The translations under genes and the position numbers were made by a program. Of a stretch of 64,000 nt of DNA, positions 53,635-60,973 are shown in pieces. Origin of the DNA: Candidatus Lutibacillus vidarii (GTDB taxonomy: Bacteria > Actinomycetota > Actinomycetes > Actinomycetales > Dermatophilaceae); NCBI GenBank assembly GCA_016717165.1, contig JADKGA010000002.1, positions 310,001 to 374,000 on the forward strand, in the 5' to 3' direction. How positions within the stretch are numbered: the stretch's first letter is position 1; the number at the start of each line of letters is the position of its first letter. The notes beneath the pieces were generated by a model that worked only from the letters and a program-made list of their open reading frames with translations, made no database searches and was not told where the DNA came from.

Positions 53635-55166
53635 CGCTGGCCCCTGATGGTGTGGCCGATATTGGCCCAGGCGCTGGTGCCGGGCTGGGCCGAGTGGCTC
53701 TCGTCGGCGATGACCAGTTGCGCGAGGGGGGTGCCGGCGTCGTGGTACTCGATGATCGAGAGCAGGTCCTTATCCCCGAACCGGCCTGCCGCGGCAGCCG
53801 CGCCGAGGGCGGCGTCGACGCGGGCGACCCCGACCAAGGCGGCCAGCTCGACCGCCTCGGTCATCTTCGAGCGGACTCGTTGGGCACCGACGGCGGCGGC
53901 CTCGACCAGCCACGCCTTGGCACCCTCACCAATGGCCAGGAAGGCCTCCTCGGCCTCGGTGCGGGCTCTTGGTGTAGGGGTGCGCGGTGCCCCGGTGGGG
54001 TCTTGCGGATGCCCCGGATAGTGGGCCAGGTTGATGCGTGGGCATCCCGGGGTGGACAGGGCGTGCCGGGCGATCTCGACCAGCCCGGTACGGGCGTGGG
54101 CGACGATGACTAGCTCCTCACCGTCCACGCGGACCCACACCTCGGTGCCGACGTGACCGGGTGGGGTGGAGTAGCGCACCGACCCGTACCGCACCGTCTG
54201 ATCGGTGTTCACGACGCGGGTCACCCCCAAAGCGGCGGTGAACGGGGTGACCGGGACCGGATGCAGCCGGGCCTGTTCCTGGGTGAGCATCTCGGCCGGC
54301 ACCCGAGCCGTCTCCCGGTGCACGCGCTGGTTGACCTTGTCCTCGAACACGACACACGCCTGCTGCAGCGCACCGAAGGAGAGGTACTGCTCGCCCAGGT
54401 TGACCTCGGTGGGCAGCACGTCCGCCTTCGCGATCCGCACGCTGGCCTCCGAGCCGCCCTTGGACTGCGGGTCGTACGGCACGCAGGTGATGACCTGGGC
54501 GCCGTAATGGCGGGAGGCGGCCACGATCACCGGATGCCGGACCGCGACCCCAGCAACGTGCTCGACCGTGACCGTCTTCTCGTTATCGGTCAGCAGGTAC
54601 GCCGGCACCCCGCCCAGGCGGCGGACCGTAGCGTCCAGGCAGGTCAGCAGTGTCTCCAGCTTCCGGTCCCAGGTCGGGATCACCACCCGAAACCTCGACC
54701 ACGCCAGCCACGCACAGAACAGCGACGTCGAGCGGGCCCGCCCGTCCGGTCCGGGCACTAACGGGCCGGTGGCCCAGTCGAACTGAAGCCACATCCCCGG
54801 CTCGGTGATCCACGGCCGATACCTGCGCCGGTGTCCGGCCCACCAGGCCGCCCGCGCCGCGCGCACCGCCCTCCTGGTGGTGCGGTCAGCACCGGTGAAC
54901 CCCAACGCGACCAGCCGCTCATGGACCACATCGGCGCGGACCTTGCCCTTCGATGTCTCGATCAGCTCCTCGATCTTCGGCACGAACGGATCGATCACCT
55001 TCGACCGCGCCACCGGCGCCGTCACCGGTACCCCGGACTCACGGGCGGCGACATACCGGCGGACCGTCTTCGGGTCAACCCCCGCCAACGCCGCCGCCGA
55101 GTGCGCACACCCGGTCGCATCGAACGCTTCAAGAATCTCCATGATCTCCCTGTCAGACTTCTTCAC
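53631..55166 (-). CDS. istA: IS21 transposase IstA
   Basis: A 511-aa DDE transposase. An N-terminal HTH (CAHSAAALAGVDPKTVRRYV) precedes the catalytic core with D130 (LQFDWATG), D194 (LLTDNEKT) and E240 (SKGGSEASV). The C-terminal beta-barrel and tail are complete, so the element looks competent for transposition. Confidence 0.95.
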   Translation of the reverse strand: MKKSDREIMEILEAFDATGCAHSAAALAGVDPKTVRRYVAARESGVPVTAPVARSKVIDPFVPKIEELIETSKGKVRADVVHERLVALGFTGADRTTRRAVRAARAAWWAGHRRRYRPWITEPGMWLQFDWATGPLVPGPDGRARSTSLFCAWLAWSRFRVVIPTWDRKLETLLTCLDATVRRLGGVPAYLLTDNEKTVTVEHVAGVAVRHPVIVAASRHYGAQVITCVPYDPQSKGGSEASVRIAKADVLPTEVNLGEQYLSFGALQQACVVFEDKVNQRVHRETARVPAEMLTQEQARLHPVPVTPFTAALGVTRVVNTDQTVRYGSVRYSTPPGHVGTEVWVRVDGEELVIVAHARTGLVEIARHALSTPGCPRINLAHYPGHPQDPTGAPRTPTPRARTEAEEAFLAIGEGAKAWLVEAAAVGAQRVRSKMTEAVELAALVGVARVDAALGAAAAAGRFGDKDLLSIIEYHDAGTPLAQLVIADESHSAQPGTSAWANIGHTIRGQR

Positions 55167-55267
55167 AGTCCCTCCGTACGGGTTGCTCGTGCGTGGTCAG
55201 AGACCACGAGCGTTACCGCCGGAGGGACACCCAAATCGGGACCGACACGAACAGACAGCTGTCCACT

Positions 55268-55322
55268 GACAGGGAGATCAACTGTCCGCGGAAAGGGACA
55301 CCACGTGTCCGCCTACAAGGAG
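55268..55322. repeat. IS21 right terminal repeat block
   Basis: GACAGGGAGATCAACTGTCC through GTCCGCCTACAAGGAG, inverted relative to 52796-52849, lies between the istA start and the right boundary. It may also influence the ArfB-like gene that starts 76 bp further on. Confidence 0.75.
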
Positions 55323-55397
55323 ACTGACATGTCCGCCGTCACCGCGCGTGTGTACCGTGCGAAGCAGTTCTCGGGTGGCTGGGGAGGAGGCACGGTC

Positions 55398-55826
55398 GTG
55401 TCGGGTGATCTGATGATCCGGTCCGGTGTCGTGGTGCCGCATCGTGAGTTGACGTGGCGGTTCTCCCGCTCCAGCGGCCCGGGCGGGCAGGGCGTCAACG
55501 CCACGGACAGCCGGGTCGAGCTCAGCCTGGACGTGGCGCACACGGCCGCGTTGAACGAGGTCCTCCGGGCACGCGCGACGGCGCGTCTCGCCGGGCGCCT
55601 GGTCGACGGCGTCCTCACGGTGACGGCCTCTCAGCACCGGTCGCAGCTGCGTAACCGTGAGGCCGCGCAGGCGCGCCTCGCCCAACTACTGTCGGAGGCG
55701 ATCGCCCCCGGCCCAGCGGCACGCCGACCGACCCGGCCCAGCCGCGCGTCGCAGTCCCGCCGGCTCGAGGACAAAGCCAGGCGTGGTGAGGTCAAACGCC
55801 TGCGCCGGGACCCGGGCACCGACTGA
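55398..55826 (+). CDS. arfB: ArfB-like peptidyl-tRNA hydrolase / ribosome rescue factor
   Basis: A 142-aa class-I release-factor-like protein. SSGPGGQGVNATDSRVEL carries the catalytic GGQ at residues 29-31, and the C-terminal basic tail (SRRLEDKARRGEVKRLRR) is the part that enters the mRNA channel of stalled ribosomes. GTG 55398 is preferred because the family begins MSGDLxIRxG and GGGGAGGAGG lies just upstream; the longer open frame runs into the IS21 end. The IS right end is ~70 bp before the start, so the native promoter may have been displaced. Confidence 0.9.
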   Translation: MSGDLMIRSGVVVPHRELTWRFSRSSGPGGQGVNATDSRVELSLDVAHTAALNEVLRARATARLAGRLVDGVLTVTASQHRSQLRNREAAQARLAQLLSEAIAPGPAARRPTRPSRASQSRRLEDKARRGEVKRLRRDPGTD

Positions 55827-55932
55827 CCAGCTCACGCTCCAGTTGCGTGATGGAGTGATTGCAGCAGCCCTGAAGGCGCTCTTCACTGTGCAGGAAGCCG
55901 GCCGCTCTGCTTCGCGGATTGGAACGCGGGTG

Positions 55933-56323
55933 GGCGCAGACGCGGCTGTGCGGCATACCTCAAAAGGACTACGAGGTATGCCGCACAGCGGGTCGTGACC
56001 AGAAGGGCCTGGCCGCGCGTCACTTCGAGGGGAGCAGCACCCCGTCGATGACGTGGATGACGCCATTGCTGGCGGTCACATCGGTCTTGACGACCTTGAC
56101 CGAGGCGCCGGTGGCGTCCATCAGCATGACGTCGGAGCCGGAGACCTTGATGGTCAGCTCGGCGCCGTTGACGGTCTTGACCTTGGCGCCGTCCATCTTC
56201 AGGACGTCGGCGGCCATGACCTTCCCGGGGATGACGTGGTAGGTGAGGATCTTCGTCAGGGCGCCCTTGGGGTCGGCGAGCAGGGTGTCCAGGGTGCCGG
56301 CGGACGGCTTTGCGAAGGCGTCG
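55933..56323 (-). repeat. Duplicated fasciclin 3' segment, copy 1
   Basis: About 390 bp nearly identical to 57,929-58,318, covering the terminator hairpin and the last ~100 codons of a fasciclin gene. Homology stops abruptly after GCGAAGGCGTCG at 56,323. Confidence 0.92.
55945..55989 (-). terminator. 17-bp hairpin terminator after the fasciclin fragment
   Basis: GCTGTGCGGCATACCTC pairs perfectly with GAGGTATGCCGCACAGC over an 11-nt loop, 30 bp past the stop of the fragment on the minus strand. Confidence 0.75.
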
Positions 56324-56327
56324 GAGT
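56020..56327 (-). pseudogene. 5'-truncated fasciclin-domain gene fragment
   Basis: The last ~100 codons of a FAS1 domain (AGTLDTLLADPKGALTKIL through GVLLPSK) match the intact lipoprotein gene at 58,015 almost residue for residue. Only a few substitutions are seen, for example HVIPG for HVVPG and DVLKM for DVVKM. The signal peptide, linker and first FAS1 motif are missing and unrelated sequence is joined at 56,327. It is a remnant of a partial duplication. Confidence 0.85.
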
Positions 56328-56405
56328 TGCGGAACTCGGCTCCGCTGACGTCGGCCCGACTTCGACGTGGGACCGCGTCCGTGTCCGGCCGACGACCCCA
56401 AACGC

Positions 56406-56966
56406 TCAGGAGCCTCCGGCCCGATGTCGGGGCGTATACGCGGCGGCTCGTGCCCAATCGCGATATTGGGTCCACGTTATCGCCCCGAAGCCAGCGAGCA
56501 TTACCCACGGCATCCACAGGCCAGCGTGTGCCCAAATCCCGACATGAACGATGTTGTTCACGTCATCGCCCATCAATCCACCCGGGTGGTAAGCGGCACG
56601 CACGGTTTCGCCCTGGCCAACCGAACCGTCCAAGTTGATGTCGTCCTTGACGATCGAGCCGTCGTCGCTGACCCAGGTGCCTTTGCTGAGGCAGGTGCTC
56701 CGGGGACCTGGCGGGTCACACGTGGTCGAGGTTTCGGTGAACGTTCCCCAGTACGTGGGCAGGTCTCGGTCGGCGAAGGTGATCAGCCAGATGACGAGGA
56801 GCACGAGGATACTCCGCCCATCGTCGCGTAGAAGAGGCCATGACCGGCTGCTCGGACTCCCCTCCAGGCCCTCGACCCACCCTGCATGACCACAGGGTCT
56901 CAGACGGGAAAGCACCAGAATCGCCCCGACACGTCGGAACCTTCTGCTGCCGGTCCAGGTCCACAT
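56406..56966 (-). CDS. Putative membrane protein with two helices
   Basis: An open frame of up to 186 aa. The convincing part is ILVLLVIWLITFADRD (helix), a ~70-residue extracytoplasmic loop with two Cys and acidic residues, and WMPWVMLAGFGAITW (helix) with a basic tail. The first ~50 residues look non-native, so the true start is probably later, but no good start codon with a ribosome-binding site was found. Family unknown. It lies in the block between the two fasciclin copies. Confidence 0.5.
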   Translation of the reverse strand: MWTWTGSRRFRRVGAILVLSRLRPCGHAGWVEGLEGSPSSRSWPLLRDDGRSILVLLVIWLITFADRDLPTYWGTFTETSTTCDPPGPRSTCLSKGTWVSDDGSIVKDDINLDGSVGQGETVRAAYHPGGLMGDDVNNIVHVGIWAHAGLWMPWVMLAGFGAITWTQYRDWARAAAYTPRHRAGGS

Positions 56967-57204
56967 GGATGAAAGGGGCGGACATGAGGTGCTGTCGGGA
57001 CTCGCCCGGCCGCCCTCCTGCCGTGTGCCCGGGTGCCGATCCCCTGAACGCCGGCTGAGCTCGGTCTGCCGAGGAATGCGTATTGCTGGTCGTGGCAGAG
57101 GCCGTCGCGGCGGCGTCGACAGCGTCGAAAGGAGTCGGGCCTACCATGAGCAGCGCCAGGCACACTCCAGCGGCCAGCCACGCCTGCGAGGATCGGCCCG
57201 CGGC
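56967..57204. other. Uncertain interval between two membrane-protein genes
   Basis: A minus-strand frame from GTG 57165 reads GVCLALLMVGPTPFDAVDAA, which looks like a signal peptide, then Ser/Ala-rich sequence, but it degrades into out-of-frame overlap with the downstream gene. It could be the 5' part of a broken secreted-protein gene; support is weak. Confidence 0.3.
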
Positions 57205-57774
57205 CTACGTGCCGGGCGGCGACTCGATCACATTCTGGTTGTGCTTTGACGCCTCCTGGTTGATCTTCGAGTTGAGGCGGACCGCGTACAGGACGATGGC
57301 GAGACAAGTGAGCGCAACGAGAACCAGTGAGACGAGCTTGATGAGGTCCCGATCGACACCCCGGGCGGCGAGCTGGTAGGTGACGATGAAGTAGGTCACC
57401 ACGGCAGCCAGAGGTGCGAAACGAAACACCCGATTCCGCCTGCCGCCTGCCCCCTGATGGCGGGTCGCGGGCCTGCTTGGCGAGCCCGCCACCGCCAGAC
57501 GACGCGGAGCAGTCGACGGCACCTCGTCACGTCTCCTCAAAGCACCCGCCAAACCCAGGGAGTCCCGCAACAGGATGAACGTGAGACGGAGCATGTAAAG
57601 CAGCCAGACCGCGACGAGAGGGACGCTGAGCCAACTGGGCCACGAGCCAGCGGCAACGAACACGACGCAAATCGCGACCATGCCAACAAGCATTTGACGC
57701 AGCCAGGAACGCTGGGCCGCGTTCAAGAGGCGACCGTCTACCGCGCGCCCTGACTCGGACTCGCGCAAATCCAT
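57205..57774 (-). CDS. Putative four-helix membrane protein
   Basis: A 189-aa protein with two pairs of hydrophobic helices (MLVGMVAICVVFVAAG, LVAVWLLYMLRLTFILL; FAPLAAVVTYFIVTYQLA, LVSLVLVALTCLAIVLYAV) separated by a ~50-residue basic cytoplasmic-type loop. No family is recognised. It is the second gene of the block lying between the fasciclin duplicates and is probably co-acquired with its downstream neighbour. Confidence 0.6.
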   Translation of the reverse strand: MDLRESESGRAVDGRLLNAAQRSWLRQMLVGMVAICVVFVAAGSWPSWLSVPLVAVWLLYMLRLTFILLRDSLGLAGALRRRDEVPSTAPRRLAVAGSPSRPATRHQGAGGRRNRVFRFAPLAAVVTYFIVTYQLAARGVDRDLIKLVSLVLVALTCLAIVLYAVRLNSKINQEASKHNQNVIESPPGT

Positions 57775-57928
57775 CCCTGCCGCCTAGGAGTGTGTCGGTC
57801 TTCGCGCCGAGGAGCCCGGAGCCATTGAGGTCTGGCAACTACGCCAAGCACGTCACTCACGAGCGGCGCAGCCAAGGCCGCGCAACCCACAACGACCGTA
57901 CCAGCAACGGCTGCAGCCCCCTTCGCAT

Positions 57929-58318
57929 GGCGCAGACGCGGCTGTGCGGCATACCTCAAAGGACTGCGAGGTATGCCGCACAGCGGGTCGTGACCAGTAG
58001 GAGCTGGCCGTGGGTCACTTCGAGGGAAGCAGCACCCCGTCGATGACGTGGATGACGCCATTGCTGGCGGTCACATCGGTCTTGACGACCTTGACCGAGG
58101 CACCGGTGGCGTCCATCAGCATGACGTCCGAGCCGGAGACCTTGATGGTCAGCTCGGCGCCGTTGACGGTCTTGACCTTGGCGCCGTCCATCTTGACGAC
58201 GTCGGCGGCCATGACCTTCCCGGGGACGACGTGATAGGTGAGGATCTTCGTCAGTGCGCCCTTGGGGTCGGCGAGCAGGGTGTCCAGCGTGCCGGCGGGG
58301 AGCTTGGCGAAGGCGTCG
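57929..58318 (-). repeat. Duplicated fasciclin 3' segment, copy 2
   Basis: The intact-gene counterpart of 55,933-56,323, including the same terminator hairpin with a 10-nt instead of 11-nt loop. Confidence 0.92.
57941..57984 (-). terminator. 17-bp hairpin terminator of the fasciclin lipoprotein gene
   Basis: GCTGTGCGGCATACCTC and its complement surround AAAGGACTGC, 30 bp past the stop codon of the minus-strand gene. Confidence 0.8.
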
Positions 58319-58599
58319 TCGGTCGGGGCGAAGACGGTGAACGGTCCGGCGCCCTTGAGGGTGTCGACCAGGCCCGCGGCGGTCAGTGCCGTCGCCAGCG
58401 TGGTGAACTGGCCGGCTCCGACGGCGGTGTCGACGATGTCCTTCGCGGCGGGCATCGGCTCCTCGGACGTGGGCGCGGCGCTGGAGGTGGTCGCCGATGG
58501 GGTCGGCGTCGCGGCGGGCTCGCTGCTGCTGCCGCAGGCGGCGAGGGTCAGGGCTGCGGCGGCGAGGGCCGCGACGGAGGCGAGCTTGGTGCGTCGCAC
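58015..58599 (-). CDS. Fasciclin (FAS1) domain lipoprotein
   Basis: A 194-aa lipoprotein: basic VRRTK start, hydrophobic helix and lipobox LAAC (Cys 22), a Ser/Thr/Pro/Ala linker, then one FAS1 domain (~55-194). The domain has both fasciclin motifs: FTVFAPTDDAFAKLP with TLDTLLADP, and YHVVPGKVMAADV ending in GVIHVIDGVLLP. FAS1 lipoproteins such as mycobacterial MPT83 sit on the outer cell surface. GTG 58599 follows AAAGGA. It is divergent from a second fasciclin gene and both share promoter-like elements. Confidence 0.92.
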   Translation of the reverse strand: MRRTKLASVAALAAAALTLAACGSSSEPAATPTPSATTSSAAPTSEEPMPAAKDIVDTAVGAGQFTTLATALTAAGLVDTLKGAGPFTVFAPTDDAFAKLPAGTLDTLLADPKGALTKILTYHVVPGKVMAADVVKMDGAKVKTVNGAELTIKVSGSDVMLMDATGASVKVVKTDVTASNGVIHVIDGVLLPSK

Positions 58600-58638
58600 G
58601 GGGGGTCCTTTCGTCGGTTTCGGTGGGTGACACCCCTT

Positions 58639-58666
58639 CTTCCGGGCCGCGAGGCCGCTTGGATGC
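58639..58666 (-). promoter_or_regulatory. ECF-type promoter of the fasciclin lipoprotein gene
   Basis: On the minus strand GCATCC (58666-58661) is followed after exactly 16 bp by CGGAAG (58644-58639). This gives a ~33-nt leader before GTG 58599. The same two hexamers with the same spacing precede the opposite gene. Confidence 0.65.
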
Positions 58667-58677
58667 AGCCCAGCCAA

Positions 58678-58706
58678 GAATCTTTCCGACAAGCCTCAGA
58701 AGATTC
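58678..58706. promoter_or_regulatory. Dyad midway between the divergent fasciclin promoters
   Basis: GAATCTT (58678-58684) and AAGATTC (58700-58706) form an inverted repeat separated by 15 bp, centred between the two -35 elements. It is a candidate binding site for a dimeric regulator. It is AT-rich relative to its surroundings. Confidence 0.45.
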
Positions 58707-58718
58707 CGGCGGAGGACT

Positions 58719-58746
58719 GCATCCAGACCGCGCCGGCCACCGGAAG
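58719..58746 (+). promoter_or_regulatory. ECF-type promoter of the secreted fasciclin gene
   Basis: GCATCC (58719-58724), 16 bp, CGGAAG (58741-58746), identical in both elements and spacing to the opposing promoter. Mycobacterial SigK promoters are, from memory, close to CCATCC-N16/17-CCGAAT, which is similar at the -35. Confidence 0.65.
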
Positions 58747-58794
58747 TAGGGGGCAGAGGGTCGCACCGGCGGCCCCATGAGGAGAGGACTCCCG

Positions 58795-59433
58795 ATGACC
58801 CCACGCCGACTCGCCGCCGCCACCGCAGCGGCCGCCGCCGCGCTCTCGCTCGCCCTCGCCAGTCCCGCGTCGGCGGCAACTGCCCCGTCCGGCACGAAAA
58901 GCCTCGCCGCGGTGCTGACCGCCGACGGCGACCAGTTCGACCGGAACTGGTACGACTACGACATCGTCACCGAGGCCGTCCTGGCCGTCCTCAAGGCCAA
59001 GCCATCCAGCCCGGTCGGCATCCTGGCCGACGGGACGAAGCCGCTGACCGCCTTCATCCCCAACGACCGCGCCTTCCAGGTCCTCGTCGCCGACCTCACC
59101 CACAAGTGGGTGCCCTCCGAGAAGGCCGTCTTCGGCGCGGTGGCGGGCCTTGGCATCGACACCGTCGAGACCGTGTTGCTCTACCACGTCGTCCCCGGCG
59201 CGACGATCACCAAGGCCATGGCGGTCAAGTCCAATGGCGCCCAGCTGACCACGGCGCTCGGCTCGACCATCGGCGTTCGCGTCTTCGATGCGCGCTACCC
59301 GATCGTCATGCTCAAGGACCAGGACCCCGACGACATCAACCCCTTCCTCAACCCGCGGGCTCTCGACATCAACAAGGGCAACAAGCAGATCGCCCACGGG
59401 ATCCTCTTCGTCCTGCGGCCGGCCAACCTCTGA
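58795..59433 (+). CDS. Secreted fasciclin (FAS1) domain protein
   Basis: A 212-aa exported protein with signal peptide RRLAAATAAAAAALSLALASPASA and no lipobox. The single FAS1-like domain contains LTAFIPNDRAFQVLV and TVLLYHVVPGATI, ending GILFVLRP. ATG 58795 is preferred over the in-frame ATG 58777 because GGAGAGG (58781-58787) lies at proper distance. It is transcribed toward the sigma factor gene and is probably a cell-surface or matrix protein. Confidence 0.9.
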   Translation: MTPRRLAAATAAAAAALSLALASPASAATAPSGTKSLAAVLTADGDQFDRNWYDYDIVTEAVLAVLKAKPSSPVGILADGTKPLTAFIPNDRAFQVLVADLTHKWVPSEKAVFGAVAGLGIDTVETVLLYHVVPGATITKAMAVKSNGAQLTTALGSTIGVRVFDARYPIVMLKDQDPDDINPFLNPRALDINKGNKQIAHGILFVLRPANL

Positions 59434-59478
59434 CCGAAGGGCGATGCGTGGGTGAGCTGGGGACGAGGCAGTTCCGTG

Positions 59479-59522
59479 GCCGCGACGGGGAGCCGGTATG
59501 CCGCCGGCTCCCCGGTCGCGGC
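59479..59522 (+). terminator. 18-bp hairpin between fasciclin and sigma-factor genes
   Basis: GCCGCGACGGGGAGCCGG (59479-59496) pairs with 59504-59522 with one bulged G and a 7-nt loop (TATGCCG). It is one of the strongest structures in the window. It would end the fasciclin transcript or attenuate readthrough into the sigma gene 29 bp further on. Confidence 0.75.
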
Positions 59523-59550
59523 GCGCGCGGTGGGGTACGGTGACTCGGTG

Positions 59551-60108
59551 GTGACCGACGACCTGGACGCCGAGGTCCGCGAGCTCGCCATACGCCTGCG
59601 CGACGGCGACCGAACCGCGTTCGCCGAGGCCTACCGCCGCTGGAGCCCTCTGGTGCACACCCTCGCGCTGCGCTCGCTCGGCAACCACCACGACGCCGAG
59701 GACGCCACCCAACAGGTCTTCGTCTCGGCGTGGCGGGGGCGGCATACCCTCGACCCGGACCGCGGCAGCCCAGCCGCGTGGCTGGTCGGCATCACCCGCC
59801 GACGCTGCGCCGACCTCCACGCAACCCGGGCGCGCCACCCGGTCGCGACCAGCGAGGATGCCGACGTCCGGGTCGCGGCGCCGAGCCCGGCCGTCGACCT
59901 CGACGAACGCCTGGTCCTGGCCGGCCTGGTCGAGGGGATGGGGGAGCCGCGCCGCACCGTCGTGCGGATGGCCTTCTACGACGACCAGACCCACGAGGTC
60001 ATCGCCACCACCCTCGGTATGCCGCTGGGCACCGTCAAGTCACACATCCGCCGCGGGCTGGTCCAGCTGCGCACCCATGTTGAGGAGGTCCGCCATGGAG
60101 CATCCTGA
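59551..60108 (+). CDS. ECF-family RNA polymerase sigma factor (SigK/SigL-like)
   Basis: A 185-aa sigma factor. Region 2 (DAEDATQQVFVSAWRG, ~48-63) and region 4 with HTH (MPLGTVKSHIRRGLVQLRTHV) are intact. GTG 59551 starts the conserved sequence; GTG 59548 is adjacent. The following gene encodes a zinc-type anti-sigma factor and overlaps it by 14 bp, the normal ECF arrangement. Neighbouring fasciclin genes with twin promoters are the probable targets, as with SigK in mycobacteria. Confidence 0.92.
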   Translation: MTDDLDAEVRELAIRLRDGDRTAFAEAYRRWSPLVHTLALRSLGNHHDAEDATQQVFVSAWRGRHTLDPDRGSPAAWLVGITRRRCADLHATRARHPVATSEDADVRVAAPSPAVDLDERLVLAGLVEGMGEPRRTVVRMAFYDDQTHEVIATTLGMPLGTVKSHIRRGLVQLRTHVEEVRHGAS

Positions 60109-60916
60109 CGCCGAGATTCTTGCCGCCGTGGCGATGGGCCAGTCGGCGGACGAGGCGACCTTCGCTCACCTCAAGCAGTGCGAGGTATGCCGCACCGAGG
60201 TCGCCGAGCTGACGTCTCTCGCCGCCGCGCTTCCCGCCGCCACGGCCGACCTCGTCGCGCCTCCGGACGCGGTCTGGGACCGGATCACCGCCGAGCTCGA
60301 CCAGCACGACTCCGCCGTCCCCGCCCCCACTACTTCGACCCCGGCTGCCGCCGCCGCCCCTGCCCCCACTGTCCCGGCCACCGCCCCCCCTGTCCCCGCC
60401 CCGACTGCCCCTGCCCCCACCGCTCCCGCCGCAGCCGAGGTCATCCCGCTGGGCCGCGCGGCCGCCCGACCCAGCGGCCTCCGCCGCTACCTCCCCGTCG
60501 CCGCCGCGGCGGCCGTCGCGGGCCTGGTCGTCGGCGGTCTCCTCGGCCGCTGGTCCGCCCAGGAGCCGGTGCCGGCCGCGACCGTGGTCAGCCGGGCCAG
60601 CCTCGACACCCTGGACACCAAGACCGTCCGGGGCGAGGCCGACCTCGTCAAGGTCGGCAGCGACCTCTCGCTGCGGATCAGCGCCGCGCCGATGTCACCC
60701 GACACCGGCGGGTATCTCGAGGTGTGGCTCATCAACAAGGACCTCACCCGGATGGTGTCCATCGGCGTGATGAGCCCCGGCCGCAACGACCAGTCATTCG
60801 AGATCGCCCCAGACCTCATCGCCGCCGGTTATGTCATCGTTGACATCTCCCGCGAGAAGCTCGACGACAAGCCCCAGCACTCCGGCGACTCGCTCGTCCG
60901 CGGCGTCTTGGCGTAG
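60095..60916 (+). CDS. RskA-like transmembrane anti-sigma factor
   Basis: A 273-aa protein. The cytoplasmic zinc-binding anti-sigma motif is H25-x3-C29-x2-C32 (HLKQCEVC). A Pro/Ala/Thr-rich linker (~75-115), one membrane helix (~132-151) and an extracytoplasmic RskA-type C-terminal domain (SLDTLDTKTVRGEADLV... to the end) follow. Regulated proteolysis of such proteins releases the cognate sigma factor. ATG 60095 follows GAGGAGG and overlaps the sigma gene. Confidence 0.92.
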   Translation: MEHPDAEILAAVAMGQSADEATFAHLKQCEVCRTEVAELTSLAAALPAATADLVAPPDAVWDRITAELDQHDSAVPAPTTSTPAAAAAPAPTVPATAPPVPAPTAPAPTAPAAAEVIPLGRAAARPSGLRRYLPVAAAAAVAGLVVGGLLGRWSAQEPVPAATVVSRASLDTLDTKTVRGEADLVKVGSDLSLRISAAPMSPDTGGYLEVWLINKDLTRMVSIGVMSPGRNDQSFEIAPDLIAAGYVIVDISREKLDDKPQHSGDSLVRGVLA

Positions 60917-60973
60917 CCCCACGAGAGCGGAGCGGTCCACCCGAGCCAGCGCGGGGGCGGCATACTCGGGTAG

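Larger units (their letters stand above)
52777..55329 (-). mobile_element. IS21-family insertion sequence
   Basis: A ~2.55-kb element carrying istA and istB in the coupled order typical of IS21. Its ends hold imperfect inverted blocks of ~54 bp containing CTCCTTGTNNGCGGACA, TCCCT and TTGATCTCCCTGTC. TGTCA-type termini place the boundaries near 52,777 and 55,329, good to a few bases. No clear target duplication was found, so the copy may be old or the ends slightly misplaced. Left of it lies the lsr2 remnant, right of it the ArfB-like gene. Confidence 0.85.

Noticed and set aside
56716..57165. Secreted protein gene with signal-like GVCLALLMVG start on the minus strand
   Set aside because: Only the first ~30 residues look protein-like; the rest overlaps a better frame, so it is mentioned only as an uncertain interval.
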